DNA of 5,128 nt, from the NCBI GenBank assembly GCA_022449705.1, contig JAKURS010000070.1:1-5128 (forward strand), given 5' to 3'. Positions 5,080-5,128 of this stretch are shown here, one piece after another. Position numbers and translations under genes: made by a program. Every line of letters starts with the position of its first letter. Position 1 is the first letter of the stretch. The stretch comes from Candidatus Poseidoniia archaeon. GTDB lineage: Archaea; Thermoplasmatota; Poseidoniia; MGIII; CG-Epi1. Under the pieces are notes generated by a model, which had not been told where the DNA came from, made no database searches, and saw only the letters and a program-made list of their open reading frames with translations.

Positions 5080-5128
5080 TGGCGCCAGGAGAGGGATTTG
5101 AACCCCCGTGGGCCAAGCCCATCGGATT
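5080..5128 (-). tRNA. tRNA-Ser, 3' part only (cut by the right window edge)
   Basis: The reverse complement reads as the 3' 49 nt of a type II tRNA. In tRNA order: A38; the anticodon-stem 3' strand ATCCG; a long variable arm with a perfect 5-bp stem TGGGC/GCCCA and TTG loop; T-stem GGGGG pairing CCCTC (one G-T); T-loop TTCAAAT; acceptor strand TCCTGGC; discriminator G73; and a genome-encoded CCA. The long variable arm restricts it to Ser, Leu or (in bacteria) Tyr/Sec. G73 with this arm favours Ser, since Leu normally carries A73. The anticodon lies two bases past the window edge, so the isoacceptor is unknown. The 5' acceptor strand should begin GCCAGGA. The gene converges on the large + strand gene with three bases between. 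Confidence 0.9.

Noticed and set aside
5080..5128. tRNA-Leu as the identity of the partial tRNA
   Set aside because: The long variable arm fits both Leu and Ser, but the discriminator is G73 rather than the A73 expected for Leu. The anticodon itself is outside the window, so Ser is strongly favoured rather than proven.

Overview
The window is filled almost entirely by one very large gene on the + strand. It is followed, tail to tail, by the 3' half of a tRNA-Ser gene on the - strand that runs off the right edge. The DNA is GC-rich (roughly two thirds by eye, not counted), with strong G/C preference at third codon positions. Signs of an archaeon are the G73 type II tRNA-Ser, an oligo-T tract as the only visible terminator signal, and a signal-peptide/PKD/single-TM surface protein with a small cytoplasmic longin/roadblock-like domain. 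I suspect a Thermoplasmatota-type euryarchaeon such as a marine lineage. This is a recollection-based inference, not something the sequence proves.

The gene (19-5076, 1685 aa) encodes a predicted type I membrane protein. From N to C terminus it has: a signal peptide; one PKD-like Ig domain; the first half of a second Ig-like beta-sandwich; a very large WD40/PQQ-like beta-propeller region of 16 repeats of about 40 aa; the second half of the interrupted sandwich; five tandem PKD-like domains with an almost perfect 87-aa period; a Pro-rich linker; one transmembrane helix; and about 365 cytoplasmic residues. The cytoplasmic part holds a longin/roadblock-like alpha/beta domain, a helical linker, a beta-sandwich-like domain and an unassigned C-terminal domain. 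The ectodomain has no cysteine and 19 N-glycosylation sequons. The simplest reading is a stalked cell-surface receptor or adhesin: the propeller is the binding head, the PKD array is the stalk, and the cytoplasmic domains may pass on a signal or anchor partners. The ligand and partners are unknown.

The most notable points are the nesting of the whole propeller inside an Ig-like domain, and the evidence that blade 16 is closed by an N-terminal strand, giving exactly 16 blades. At the right end, the tRNA-Ser oligo-T terminator is built into the TAA stop region of the large gene, with only three bases between the two genes. No mobile elements, CRISPR arrays or other genes were found. The remaining open frames are shadows of the large gene in GC-rich DNA.
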